Origin: a bacterium | GTDB lineage: Bacteria > 4484-113 > JAFGCY01 | Reading direction: 5' to 3' | Assembly: GCA_020440605.1 (NCBI GenBank) | Contig: JAGRNT010000023.1 | Location: 1 to 52,961, forward strand | Length of the DNA: 52,961 nucleotides | Shown: positions 1-7,945 of the stretch, one piece after another | Position numbering within the stretch: position 1 is the stretch's first letter | Layout: each line of letters starts with the position of its first letter | Notes under the pieces: model-generated | What the model saw: the letters and a program-made list of their open reading frames with translations, nothing else | What the model was told of the DNA's origin: nothing | Databases searched by the model: none | Made by a program: the position numbers and the translations under genes

Positions 1-365
1 ACCGGGGAGATGCTCAGTCGAAGCCCAGTCTGTGCAAGGGCCTGTGCCGTTTCCCAGACAGCCTCGTGCTCAATGGCACTTATCAGCAGATGTTTCCCTG
101 CCGGAGCATTGCCGAGCATCCCCAGCAGGGCATGGTTATCGCCTTCGGTGCCACCGCTGTTGAAGATCACACTGGCCGGCTCACAGGCGAAGCGCTCGGC
201 CACGCGCCGGCGGTATTCCTCCAGCCGGACCTTTACAGCCTGGCCCGCAGCATGCGCACTTGAGGGGTTCGCCATCAGGAGCGGGTCCACGTGGACTTCC
301 TGCATGGCGGCTGCGGCCTCGGGATGCACGGGCGTGCTGGCTGCGTGATCGAGATAAATCGCCAT
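1..365 (-). CDS. Cysteine desulfurase, NifS/IscS type (3' part outside window)
   Basis: The reading frame runs from ATG at 365 to the window edge and gives about 121 N-terminal residues. It opens with the family hallmark IYLDHAASTPV, followed by NPSSAHAAG and the SGGTEGDNHAL segment that binds the PLP phosphate. Such enzymes take sulfur (or selenium) from cysteine (or selenocysteine) onto an active-site Cys. It is transcribed divergently from selD across a 102-base gap. A NifS-like enzyme beside a selenium operon may supply selenide to SelD, which is inference from position. The PLP lysine and catalytic Cys lie outside the window, so group I or II cannot be assigned. Confidence 0.9.
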   Translation of the reverse strand, partial: MAIYLDHAASTPVHPEAAAAMQEVHVDPLLMANPSSAHAAGQAVKVRLEEYRRRVAERFACEPASVIFNSGGTEGDNHALLGMLGNAPAGKHLLISAIEHEAVWETAQALAQTGLRLSISP

Positions 366-467
366 CTTAACTACTTTACATCTTCCTCTGTGTATAAATA
401 GGAGCCGTCAGGGTAGCACCCGCACAGAGGTTATCGTGCCCGGTAGCGAATCATTAAAGGAGGCCAC

Positions 468-1508
468 ATGTCCAGGGAACTTAAATCCGTCGCCCGTGCC
501 GCCGGTGGTTGAGCCGCCAAGATGGGTCCGTGTGACCTCGCGGAGATGATGTCCCAGCTGCCGGTGATGGAGCACAGCGACCTGCTGGTCGGGCCACTGC
601 ATGGCTCGGACGCGGGCGTGTTTCGCCTGCGCGAGGATCTGGCGATCGTGCAGTCCACCGACTTCTTCCCGCCGATGATCTCGGATGCACGGGCCTTCGG
701 ACGGATCTCCGCCGCGAATGCCATATCCGATATCTATGCAATGGGTGCCAGGCCGGTCACGGCCCTGAACCTGCTGGCCGCACCGCGCGGTGAGGACCAG
801 GGGGCGCTGGTGGACATGATGGACGGCGCGCGCGAGCTCGTGGAGGAGGCCGGGGCAGTGATCAGCGGCGGGCATACCATCCTCAACGATGTGGTGATGT
901 TCGGTCTGAGCGTGACCGGTGTCGTGCATCCGGAGCGGCTGCTGCGCAATACGATGGTGCAGGATGGCGACGTGCTGGTGCTGACCAAGCCCATCGGTAC
1001 GGCGGTGGTTGTGCATGCCTACAATGCCGGCAATGCGACTGAGAATGATCTGGCCGGCTGCGTGGCATCAATGTGCACACTCAACCGGATCGCCTCGGAG
1101 CTGCTGCATGACTGCGGCGCGCATGCTTCGACGGATATCACTGGTTTCGGACTGCTGGGCCATGCCTCCGACATGCTGTCCACTTCGGAACTGGGTATCG
1201 AGATTGATGCTGCTGCCGTGCCGCTGATCGGACGGACACGGGAGCTGGCCGATGCCGGCAATATCTGCGGCGGCACGAAGCGCAATGCCGAATTCACGGA
1301 CAGCTTCGTGGACTACACCCCCGGCAGTGAGCACTGGCGCATGATCCTCAACGACGCCCAGACCAGTGGCGGCCTGCTGGTATCGCTGCCGCAGGCCCGC
1401 GCAGAGGAATTCCGCCAGCGGATCGCGGCTTCCGGCTACAATCTGACAACCGCGATCATCGGACGCGTACGGGGTGGCCGTCCCCGGCGGATCAGCGTCC
1501 ACGGATAG
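468..1508 (+). CDS. selD: Selenide, water dikinase SelD, itself a selenoprotein (UGA = Sec15)
   Basis: SelD makes selenophosphate from selenide and ATP, the selenium donor for Sec-tRNA. The conventional open frame starts only at 522, but the frame continues upstream through one TGA (510-512) to ATG 468. That ATG has a strong ribosome-binding site, AAAGGAGG at 456-463, four bases upstream. Reading TGA as selenocysteine gives GGUAAK, which aligns with the catalytic Cys17/Lys20 motif (CGCK) of E. coli SelD: U15 replaces the Cys and K18 is the partner Lys. Further SelD motifs are SGGHTILND and DAQTSGGLLVSLP. Length with Sec is 346 residues, normal for the family. It leads selD-selA-selB, with 6 bases to selA. 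A pipeline that treats UGA only as stop would truncate it by 18 residues, including the active site. Confidence 0.95.
510..537 (+). promoter_or_regulatory. Sec UGA codon plus candidate bacterial SECIS hairpin of selD
   Basis: UGA is at 510-512. Downstream, GGTC (525-528) can pair with GACC (534-537) around the loop CGTGT (529-533), and G524 with U538 can add a wobble pair. A G in the first two loop bases, at about 17 nt from the UGA, fits the known bacterial SECIS consensus (short stem, G near the loop start, 16-37 nt spacing). The stem is short, so the hairpin is inferred. The recoded UGA is well supported by the SelD active-site alignment and by selA, selB and tRNA-Sec next door. Confidence 0.75.
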
Positions 1509-1514
1509 ACCGAC

Positions 1515-2906
1515 ATGAATGATGTGAATCTCAGACTGCGGGAACTGCCGCATCTCGAAGCAGTGCTCAGCAGCCCGGAGGGTGCTCAGCTGCTGGCGTC
1601 ATACCAGCGCAGCGTGGTGGTAAACCAGGCCCGGGCCCTGATCGGCGAGATCCGCCAGTCACTGCTCGATGGCCGCTATGCGGGTGAAACCGATGAGCAC
1701 ACCGTGGCGCGCCTGCTCGGTGATCGCCTGAATGAACTGTGCGCACCGGCCGTGCGGGCCGTAATCAATGCTACGGGGATCCTGCTGCATACGAATCTCG
1801 GACGCGCCGCCCTGACGAGCGAGACCTGCCGGGCTATCAGTGAGGCGGCTGCCGGTTATTCCAGCCTGGAGTTCGACCTGGAAACCGGCAGGCGCGGCAA
1901 GCGTGACCGCCAGCTGGCGCGACAGCTCTGCGCGCTGTTCGGCTGCGAGGATGCGACCGTTGTCAACAACTGCGCCGCCGCCGTGATGATTGCGCTCAAC
2001 ACCATGGCCCGTGGCCAGGAAGTGATCACCAGCCGCGGAGAGCTCGTGGAAATTGGCGGCAGCTACCGCGTCCCGGACGTGATTCCGGCGGCGGGCTGCC
2101 GGCTGCGCGAGGTCGGCACGACCAACCGCACGCGGATCAAGGACTATGAGAACGCCGTCTGTGAAAACAGCGGCCTGCTGCTGAAGACCCATGCCAGCAA
2201 CTACCGCATCCGCGGCTTCACAGAGGAGGCCAGCGTTGCCGAACTCGTTGAGCTGGGGAGCAGAAGCGCACTGCCGGTGCTCGTGGATCTCGGCAGCGGC
2301 TACGTGCGTCAGCAGGGTCTCGGTGAACTGGACGAGCCTGAAGTGCTGCAGTGCCTGGCGGATGGTGCGGACATCGTCTGCATCTCCGGCGACAAGCTGC
2401 TGGGTGGACCGCAGGCCGGGATCATCCTCGGCAGCCGTGACTGGGTGGAACGCATCCGCAGGAATGCGCTGTGGCGCGTGCTGCGGCTCGACAAGCTGGG
2501 AATCGCGGCACTCGGTGCGACTGTCACACAGTACCTGCGCAACAGCGGGCAGGGCCCGGTAAGTATCCTGGCAACGCAGCTCAGCCGCGATGCCGATGAA
2601 CTGAACCTGCTGGCGGCCGATCTGCGCGCCAGACTGGCGGCCCAGCGGCCGGACTGGACCTTCGAAATCGGCAAGGGGACTGCGAGTGTCGGTGGTGGCA
2701 CGCTGCCGGACCAGGAGTTTCCCTCGCAGGTGGTGAGCGTGGAAGCACCGCATCTCAGCGCGGAGCAGATTGATGCGAAGCTGCGCGCGGCCAGCCTGCC
2801 GGTGATCGGGTATGTCAGCCAGGGCCGCCTGCTGCTCAATGTCGCCAGCCTGCTGGAGGGTGACAACGAGCGGATTGCCGCGGTCTTCGGTGAGCTGGAT
2901 GCCTGA
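1515..2906 (+). CDS. selA: L-seryl-tRNA(Sec) selenium transferase SelA
   Basis: SelA is the PLP enzyme that converts Ser-tRNA(Sec) to Sec-tRNA(Sec) using selenophosphate. The 463-residue product matches the usual length. It carries the N-terminal INATGILLHTNLGRA segment, REVGTTNRT, and the PLP-lysine motif SGDKLLGGPQAG with the Schiff-base lysine at residue 294, equivalent to Lys295 of E. coli. The start is ATG 1515, 6 bases after the selD stop. Its last 8 bases overlap the start of selB (ATGCCTGA), so the two are translationally coupled. The residues upstream of about 80 form the small tRNA-binding domain by family analogy. Confidence 0.97.
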   Translation: MNDVNLRLRELPHLEAVLSSPEGAQLLASYQRSVVVNQARALIGEIRQSLLDGRYAGETDEHTVARLLGDRLNELCAPAVRAVINATGILLHTNLGRAALTSETCRAISEAAAGYSSLEFDLETGRRGKRDRQLARQLCALFGCEDATVVNNCAAAVMIALNTMARGQEVITSRGELVEIGGSYRVPDVIPAAGCRLREVGTTNRTRIKDYENAVCENSGLLLKTHASNYRIRGFTEEASVAELVELGSRSALPVLVDLGSGYVRQQGLGELDEPEVLQCLADGADIVCISGDKLLGGPQAGIILGSRDWVERIRRNALWRVLRLDKLGIAALGATVTQYLRNSGQGPVSILATQLSRDADELNLLAADLRARLAAQRPDWTFEIGKGTASVGGGTLPDQEFPSQVVSVEAPHLSAEQIDAKLRAASLPVIGYVSQGRLLLNVASLLEGDNERIAAVFGELDA

Positions 2907-4818
2907 ACAGCGCTATCTGGTGCTGGGCACCTCCGGGCATATTGACCACGGCAAGACCTCGCTCGTGCGCGCCCTGACCGGCGTGGACACCGACACCCTC
3001 GAGGAGGAGAAGCGCCGCGGGATCACGATCAACCTCGGCTTCGCCCATCTGGAGCTGGGCGAGGAGCTGCGGATCGGGATCATCGACGTTCCCGGCCATG
3101 CACGCTTCATCAGCAACATGGTGGCCGGGGCCACGGGCATCGACCTGCTGCTGCTGGTGATCGCTGCTGACGACGGCGTGATGCCCCAGACCACGGAGCA
3201 CCTGCACATTGCCAGGTTGCTCGGTGTGCGCCACGGCCTCGTGGCCCTCACCAAGGTTGACATGGTTGAGGAGGAGATCCGGGAACTGGCAATCGAGGAC
3301 ATCCGTGAGGTTGTCAGCGGCAGCTTCCTGGAGGGCTGCCCGATCGTGCCGGTGAGCAGCATTACGGGCTTCGGCATCGATGAGCTGAAGGAGAGGATCC
3401 GCGGGATTGCCATGCAGGTGCCGCGGCGGGCCACAGAGGGCCGCTTCCGCATGGCGATTGACCGGGCTTTCAGCATCCACGGCGCTGGCACGGTGGTGAC
3501 CGGGACAACGGTCAGTGGCAGCGTCAGTGTTGACGATGAAATGAGCATCTACCCCGCCGGCAAGCGTGTGCGTGTGCGTGGAATCCAGGTGCACGGGGCG
3601 GATGTGCAGTCCGTCGGGGCCGGGATGCGCGCGGCGATCAACCTGGCCGGGATCAGCCATGATGAGATCTCGCGCGGTGAAGTGCTGGCTGAACGCGACG
3701 CACTGGAAAGCAGCTTCATGCTGGATGCGGAGATCGAGCTGCTGGAAGGCGGCTTCGCCCCGCTCAGGCGTGGCAGCGAGGTCGAGCTGCATATCGGCAC
3801 CGTGGAACTGAGTGCCAAGGTGCATCCGCTGGACAGCGAGTCCGCCCTACCGGGCAGCACGGCGATGGTGCAGCTCCGGGTGGGGGAGGCCCTGGCAATC
3901 GCCGCCGGGGACCGCTTCATCCTGCGTGCAAGCACCGGCAGGCAGACGATCGGCGGAGGCGTGGTGCTCGATCCGCATCCGATGAAGCACCGCCGCCGCC
4001 GTGGTGAGGCCGCGGAGAAGCTGGAGGAGCTGCGCGAGGAAAGTCTGGAGTCGCGGCTGCTGCATGAGGTTGCCAAGGCGCAGTATGGCGCACAACGCGC
4101 TGAGCTGCTGCCGCTGCTGCTGGTGGATGACACGAGCCTGGAAGCCGCAATGCATAGCGCTCGGCAGCGCGGCCTGCTGGTGCATGGCAGTGGCCGCTCA
4201 CAGCTGCTGACAACGCCTGAGAACCGCGAGCGGATCGTACAGCGCAGCCTGAAGATGCTGGAGGGCTTCCACGATGAGAACCCGCTGACCCTGAAGGGTA
4301 TGCCGGCCCAGGCCTTTGCCAACGGCATCACCGCCGGCAGCGGAGCCCTGCCGGTGGAGCTGGTGGAGCAGGCGCTGAATGCTGCCGTGCAGGATGGCCG
4401 CTTGCTGAAGCAGGGCGGGACCTTCGCCCTGCCGGGCCGCGCGGTCAAGCTGACGGCGAAGGACAATGAGGCGCTGAAGGAACTGCGCAGCCGGATGCTG
4501 GCCAGCATCAAGCCGGACCAGCCTGATGAGGTCGTCAAGGACGTCCCCGTTGACAAGAAGCGGCTGCTGATGCTCTGCAAACTGCTGGTCGAGGACGGCG
4601 AACTGGCACTGCTGCCGGGGGCCGTGTACTTCGATGCCACGCTCGTGAACAGCATCGAGGGCCGGCTCAGGGAGCAGCTTGCCGACGGTGCGCAGATGAC
4701 TGTCAGCGACTTCAACCAGCTCGTCGGCACCTCGCGCAAGTACGGCATTCCGCTGCTGCAGTACTTCGAGAACAGCGGGCTGCTGAAGCGCGATGGCGAC
4801 TTCCGCCGCCTGGCCTGA
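2899..4818 (+). CDS. selB: Selenocysteine-specific elongation factor SelB
   Basis: SelB is an EF-Tu-like GTPase that carries Sec-tRNA(Sec) to UGA codons marked by a SECIS hairpin. I place the start at ATG 2899 inside the selA stop, giving 639 residues starting MPEQRYLVLGTSGH. A longer in-frame start at 2812 would lie deep inside selA and adds non-family residues. GTPase motifs are GHIDHGKT (13-20), DVPGH (63-67) and TKVD (118-121). The C-terminal half is the tandem winged-helix region that binds SECIS RNA. It ends with the typical GTSRKYGIPLLQYF motif. The gene is followed 43 bases later by tRNA-Sec. Confidence 0.97.
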   Translation: MPEQRYLVLGTSGHIDHGKTSLVRALTGVDTDTLEEEKRRGITINLGFAHLELGEELRIGIIDVPGHARFISNMVAGATGIDLLLLVIAADDGVMPQTTEHLHIARLLGVRHGLVALTKVDMVEEEIRELAIEDIREVVSGSFLEGCPIVPVSSITGFGIDELKERIRGIAMQVPRRATEGRFRMAIDRAFSIHGAGTVVTGTTVSGSVSVDDEMSIYPAGKRVRVRGIQVHGADVQSVGAGMRAAINLAGISHDEISRGEVLAERDALESSFMLDAEIELLEGGFAPLRRGSEVELHIGTVELSAKVHPLDSESALPGSTAMVQLRVGEALAIAAGDRFILRASTGRQTIGGGVVLDPHPMKHRRRRGEAAEKLEELREESLESRLLHEVAKAQYGAQRAELLPLLLVDDTSLEAAMHSARQRGLLVHGSGRSQLLTTPENRERIVQRSLKMLEGFHDENPLTLKGMPAQAFANGITAGSGALPVELVEQALNAAVQDGRLLKQGGTFALPGRAVKLTAKDNEALKELRSRMLASIKPDQPDEVVKDVPVDKKRLLMLCKLLVEDGELALLPGAVYFDATLVNSIEGRLREQLADGAQMTVSDFNQLVGTSRKYGIPLLQYFENSGLLKRDGDFRRLA

Positions 4819-4849
4819 ACAGAACATACTCAGGCAGCGCAGCATGCGC

Positions 4850-4855
4850 TATAAC
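4850..4855 (+). promoter_or_regulatory. Candidate -10 box (TATAAC) of tRNA-Sec
   Basis: TATAAC ends six bases before G4862, the expected first base of the mature tRNA. Transcription may therefore start at or next to the mature 5' end. No convincing -35 is visible, and readthrough from selB is equally possible. Confidence 0.45.
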
Positions 4856-4861
4856 TCTCCT

Positions 4862-4954
4862 GGAGAGGATCGGGGCTGGTGTCCCGTCTGGTCTTCAAAA
4901 CCAGTGGCGGGCAGATAAAACTGTCCGTGGGGGGTTCGATTCCCTCTCTCTCCG
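4862..4954 (+). tRNA. selC: tRNA-Sec, anticodon TCA
   Basis: The sequence folds as a selenocysteine tRNA. It has a 6-bp D stem (4871-4876 with 4881-4886) closed by a 4-base loop, and a 5-bp anticodon stem around CTTCAAA, giving anticodon UCA. It also has a long variable arm (about 8 bp, 4907-4914 with 4921-4928) and T loop TTCGATT. The T stem is 5 bp. The acceptor pairs perfectly for 7 bp from G4862. An eighth pair, giving the canonical bacterial 8+5 helix, needs a U4861-G4954 wobble with G4955 as discriminator, and then two bases precede the D stem as in E. coli. CCA is not encoded. It sits directly behind selB. Confidence 0.96.
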
Positions 4955-4978
4955 GTTTTCTCAGCTGGGGTGGTTCAT

Positions 4979-5668
4979 GTGAGGCAGGCAGTACTCTTCT
5001 TGCTAGTTTTCTCGATGTTGACCATATGCATCACCTGTAATAAGCAGGCAGTGAGCGATTATCGCAGCTTTTCCGGTCCCCTGATTTCCAGATGGACAAA
5101 CAACCAGTTCAGTTGCCATGAAGAGAATTCCGGATCTACTACGACAATTGCGATAGAGAATCTGGGGTCCTTGAGTTATGGACAGTATCCCCCTTTGGAA
5201 GATCCTCTTGCTTCAAATAGACCGGTCCTACTCGCGGGCAACATTCCGGCGGAATTGATGGGAACATCCTTCTATAACAAGGATGGAAAGCAGATCCGCC
5301 ATGAACACCTTGACAGCGCGCCGGAAGTAGTTCTGACAATAGAGGGAGATTCCGTCATCGGTTGTATTGGCAACGGACAATTCAGACAGGCTGAGGTAGC
5401 GGACAACTACTTCATGAATTCATGGGAAGAAATAAAGTTTGATACTCCATTCCGGGTAAGGGAATGCATCTCAGAATACAGAAATCACAGCATATTCATT
5501 TCATCGGAAGACAACCATGAACTATTGGATTATCGCTTCGCATTCGTGCCATCCGATTTGATTGGAGTATATGAGATCGAAGAGACGGAAGTTACCCCCT
5601 TCATGGCAGGCCGAAGCTACTTCATCGTCAATCTCAGTCTGCGAAGGGATGCGAAACTAGCTGAGTGA
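4979..5668 (+). CDS. Hypothetical secreted protein or lipoprotein
   Basis: I recognise no family. The 229-residue product begins with a hydrophobic export signal ending in a Cys (LTICITCNKQ). This is a weak lipobox because the -1 residue is Thr rather than Gly/Ala/Ser. The rest is a soluble region without obvious motifs or membrane segments. I prefer GTG 4979, preceded by GGGGTGG at 4967-4973. An in-frame GTG at 4970 is possible. The ATG at 4977 is followed at once by a stop. The coding sequence is visibly richer in A/T and in codons such as ATA, AGA and TTG than its neighbours, and it begins only 24 bases after tRNA-Sec. That suggests a recently acquired or weakly constrained gene. Confidence 0.75.
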   Translation: MRQAVLFLLVFSMLTICITCNKQAVSDYRSFSGPLISRWTNNQFSCHEENSGSTTTIAIENLGSLSYGQYPPLEDPLASNRPVLLAGNIPAELMGTSFYNKDGKQIRHEHLDSAPEVVLTIEGDSVIGCIGNGQFRQAEVADNYFMNSWEEIKFDTPFRVRECISEYRNHSIFISSEDNHELLDYRFAFVPSDLIGVYEIEETEVTPFMAGRSYFIVNLSLRRDAKLAE

Positions 5669-5697
5669 ACGAAGATCTGGATAGTCCGTCACAGCAG

Positions 5698-6861
5698 TTA
5701 CTTCACCACGTGCCGCGGAATGTCCGCCGGCAGGCGGCTGAGGAATTCCGTGTTCAGGGCGCTGCTGAATTCCGAGAACGACGCGATGGTGATTTCCTGC
5801 TTCTTCTGACGCCCGACCAGCACCACCTCGTCCCCGTCATCCACACCCGGGATGTTCGTGACATCCGCGAAACACATGTTCATGTTCACCAGGCCCACGA
5901 TGGGCGCGCGCCGGCCACGGATCAGCACATTGCCGCGATTGCTCATCTCACGCGGGTAGCCGTTGCCATAGCCGATCGGGATCACGGCGATCCGTGAGTC
6001 ACGTGGGGCCTGGAAGTAGGTGCCGTAGCCCACGAATTCATCGCGGTCCACCTCGCGCACCTGCATCACATTGGTCTTCCAGGAGATCACGCGGCGCAGA
6101 CGTACATCCTCACTGCGTTTGGCGCCGAGTAGCATCAGGTTGTGTACGTCCGGACTGGGGTAGAGGCCGTAGACCGCAGTGCCGATGCGCACGAGATCCA
6201 GCCGCACTTCGGGGCGGACCATGGCCGCTGCACTGCTGGCAACGTGGTACAGCGGCTGGTTGGCACGCCTCAGGAGCGGTTTGCGGACCCGGAAGAATGA
6301 CTCCACCTGTTTGTCAATCCGGAAGCGTGCAGAGAGTGATTCAGCCCCGGCCAGATGCGTGCAGAAGCCCACAAGCTTCAGATGCCGGCGTTCGCGGTTG
6401 ATGATCGTCAGTGCTTCGCGCAGCTTGGCCTGCTCGAGCCCCGTGCGGTTGCCACCGGTTTCAATCTCCAGGTGGATACTGGCCTGGCGGCCCATGCTGG
6501 CGGCCATGCGCGCGACGTTTTCAATACGCCTGAGACTGAACACATAGAACTCGATGCCATGCTCGATCACCCACTCAAGATTGCTGTCATGCATGATGCC
6601 CATTATCATCACGCTGCTGTCCGTTGTCAGGCAGGCGTGCACGCTCTGGGCCTCGCCACTGGAGGCCACGGCGAAGCGCCGGACCCCACAGGCCTCGGCC
6701 ATCGGTACGAACTGCTCCACGCCGTGGCCATAGGCATTGGCCTTGACGACGACACAGATCTGCGGATGGTCGCCGATTGTGCGGCGCAGGAAGTCCAGAT
6801 TGTGCTTGAGCGCGGACTGGCTGAGTTCCAGCCGGGAACTGTGATGGATCATGCCGGGCAT
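5698..6861 (-). CDS. alr: Alanine racemase
   Basis: This enzyme is PLP-dependent and supplies D-alanine for peptidoglycan. The catalytic lysine lies in VVKANAYGHG. The second catalytic base, Tyr, lies in VGYGTYF, matching the VSYGATY motif of the Geobacillus enzyme. SSAAAM, GIAVYGL-like (GTAVYGL) and IPIGYGNGYPR are further family blocks. I chose ATG 6861 (MPGMIHH), giving 387 residues. It has GGAG ten bases upstream and begins just before the conserved HSSRLEL segment. A longer in-frame start at 7002 adds about 47 non-family residues. ATG 6852 is an alternative. A TACAAT box at 6992-6987 would give a leader of about 115 bases. Confidence 0.95.
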   Translation of the reverse strand: MPGMIHHSSRLELSQSALKHNLDFLRRTIGDHPQICVVVKANAYGHGVEQFVPMAEACGVRRFAVASSGEAQSVHACLTTDSSVMIMGIMHDSNLEWVIEHGIEFYVFSLRRIENVARMAASMGRQASIHLEIETGGNRTGLEQAKLREALTIINRERRHLKLVGFCTHLAGAESLSARFRIDKQVESFFRVRKPLLRRANQPLYHVASSAAAMVRPEVRLDLVRIGTAVYGLYPSPDVHNLMLLGAKRSEDVRLRRVISWKTNVMQVREVDRDEFVGYGTYFQAPRDSRIAVIPIGYGNGYPREMSNRGNVLIRGRRAPIVGLVNMNMCFADVTNIPGVDDGDEVVLVGRQKKQEITIASFSEFSSALNTEFLSRLPADIPRHVVK

Positions 6862-6986
6862 GCAGGTGCTTCTCCGTTGCGGGATGGCACACTGACGGCG
6901 CTGCCCGGGAAGCAAGCATTGATGCAGGTTCCCGGCGAGTAAGGCCGCGCAGGCGGCCTGGGATGCGGCATCAGTGAAGTGCGCAT

Positions 6987-6992
6987 ATTGTA
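6987..6992 (-). promoter_or_regulatory. Candidate -10 box (TACAAT) for alr
   Basis: TACAAT reads on the minus strand about 125 bases before the alr start. It lies in the 202-base divergent gap between alr and the PhzF-family gene. No clear -35 is seen. If used, the mRNA has a leader of roughly 115 bases in which I see no recognisable riboswitch. Confidence 0.35.
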
Positions 6993-7063
6993 GCAGCCGC
7001 ACAGTTGCCAGACGGAGGCATGGCTGGTGCTAAGATGCGCTAGGCACGGGGTTGAGGTGTGAT

Positions 7064-7945
7064 GTGAGAATCGGATTCAGGCAATGGGACGTATTCACTG
7101 ACAGGGCGCTGGGAGGCAATCCACTGGGGATCTTCCCGGATGCCGCGCAGCTCAGCACGGAGCTGATGCAGCAGCTCACCCGCGAGATGAACCTCTCGGA
7201 GTGCACCTTCATCTGCGGCGGAGGCAATGGCCGCTACAACGTGCGGATCTTCACCCCGGAGCGCGAGATGATCTTTGCCGGGCATCCCGTGGTGGGGACT
7301 GCAGACTTCATCTTCAGTGAACTTGAAGCGGATGCGGAAGGCATAGAGTTTGAACTGATGCGCGATGTTGTCAGGATTGAGCGCGTCGTGCATGGCGAGC
7401 GCAGGCTGGTGGCCTTTGACAGTCCGCCGGTCAACTGGCATGGCAGTCTGGACGACAGGGAACTGGCCGCGCGGCTGGTCAGCCTGGACACTGCACAGCT
7501 TGACGACAGCCTCCCGGTCGGACTGCTGGATGTTGGCCCGACCTATTGCATCATCCCGCTCAGAGATCGCGCAGCACTTGAAGCAGCACAGTATGACAAC
7601 ACGGCCCTGAAGGATCTTGCAGCCAGGCATGGCACGGATCAGATCACGGTGGTCTGCCCCGGAGGCTATGCCGGGGACGGGAGTTTCAGCACCAGGATGT
7701 TCGCCCCGCTGCACGGCGTGCCGGAGGATCCGGCCACGGGCAGCAGCGCCTGCTGCCTGGCGGCCTATCTGCAGCGGGTGGGCAGGCTGGACAGTGGCAA
7801 TGCTGGCTTCCATGGCCTGGACCAGGGATACAGCATCCATCGTCCTTCAAGGATCTGGTTCAGCGCTGAGGGTGATGCTGACAGCCCGCGAATCCGCATC
7901 GCCGGTGAAGCGCTGGAAGTTGCCAGCGGGGAGTTCAGACTTTGA
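7064..7945 (+). CDS. PhzF-family isomerase/epimerase-like protein
   Basis: The product has 293 residues. The family signature is plain: FRQWDVFTDRALGGNPLGIF near the N-terminus, then CTFI, FTPEREMIFAGHPVVGTA in the first half, and FAPLHGVPEDPATGSSACCLAAYL in the second. PhzF proteins have two diaminopimelate-epimerase-like domains. Known members isomerise a phenazine precursor, but most are uncharacterised, and no phenazine genes are nearby. Start GTG 7064 has GAGGTG four bases upstream, and TTG 7052 is a weaker alternative. Its stop overlaps the TTG start of the next gene (TTGA), so the two are coupled. Confidence 0.9.
   Translation: MRIGFRQWDVFTDRALGGNPLGIFPDAAQLSTELMQQLTREMNLSECTFICGGGNGRYNVRIFTPEREMIFAGHPVVGTADFIFSELEADAEGIEFELMRDVVRIERVVHGERRLVAFDSPPVNWHGSLDDRELAARLVSLDTAQLDDSLPVGLLDVGPTYCIIPLRDRAALEAAQYDNTALKDLAARHGTDQITVVCPGGYAGDGSFSTRMFAPLHGVPEDPATGSSACCLAAYLQRVGRLDSGNAGFHGLDQGYSIHRPSRIWFSAEGDADSPRIRIAGEALEVASGEFRL

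Noticed and set aside
408..1016. Long open frames antisense to selD (and similar ones antisense to selA, selB, alr and fliD)
   Set aside because: They lie opposite well-supported genes, have His/Arg/Ser-rich composition typical of reversed GC-rich codons, and show no family motifs.
2812..2898. An upstream start for selB at 2812
   Set aside because: It would overlap selA by about 95 bases and adds 29 residues foreign to SelB. ATG 2899 fits the family N-terminus and the coupled stop-start.
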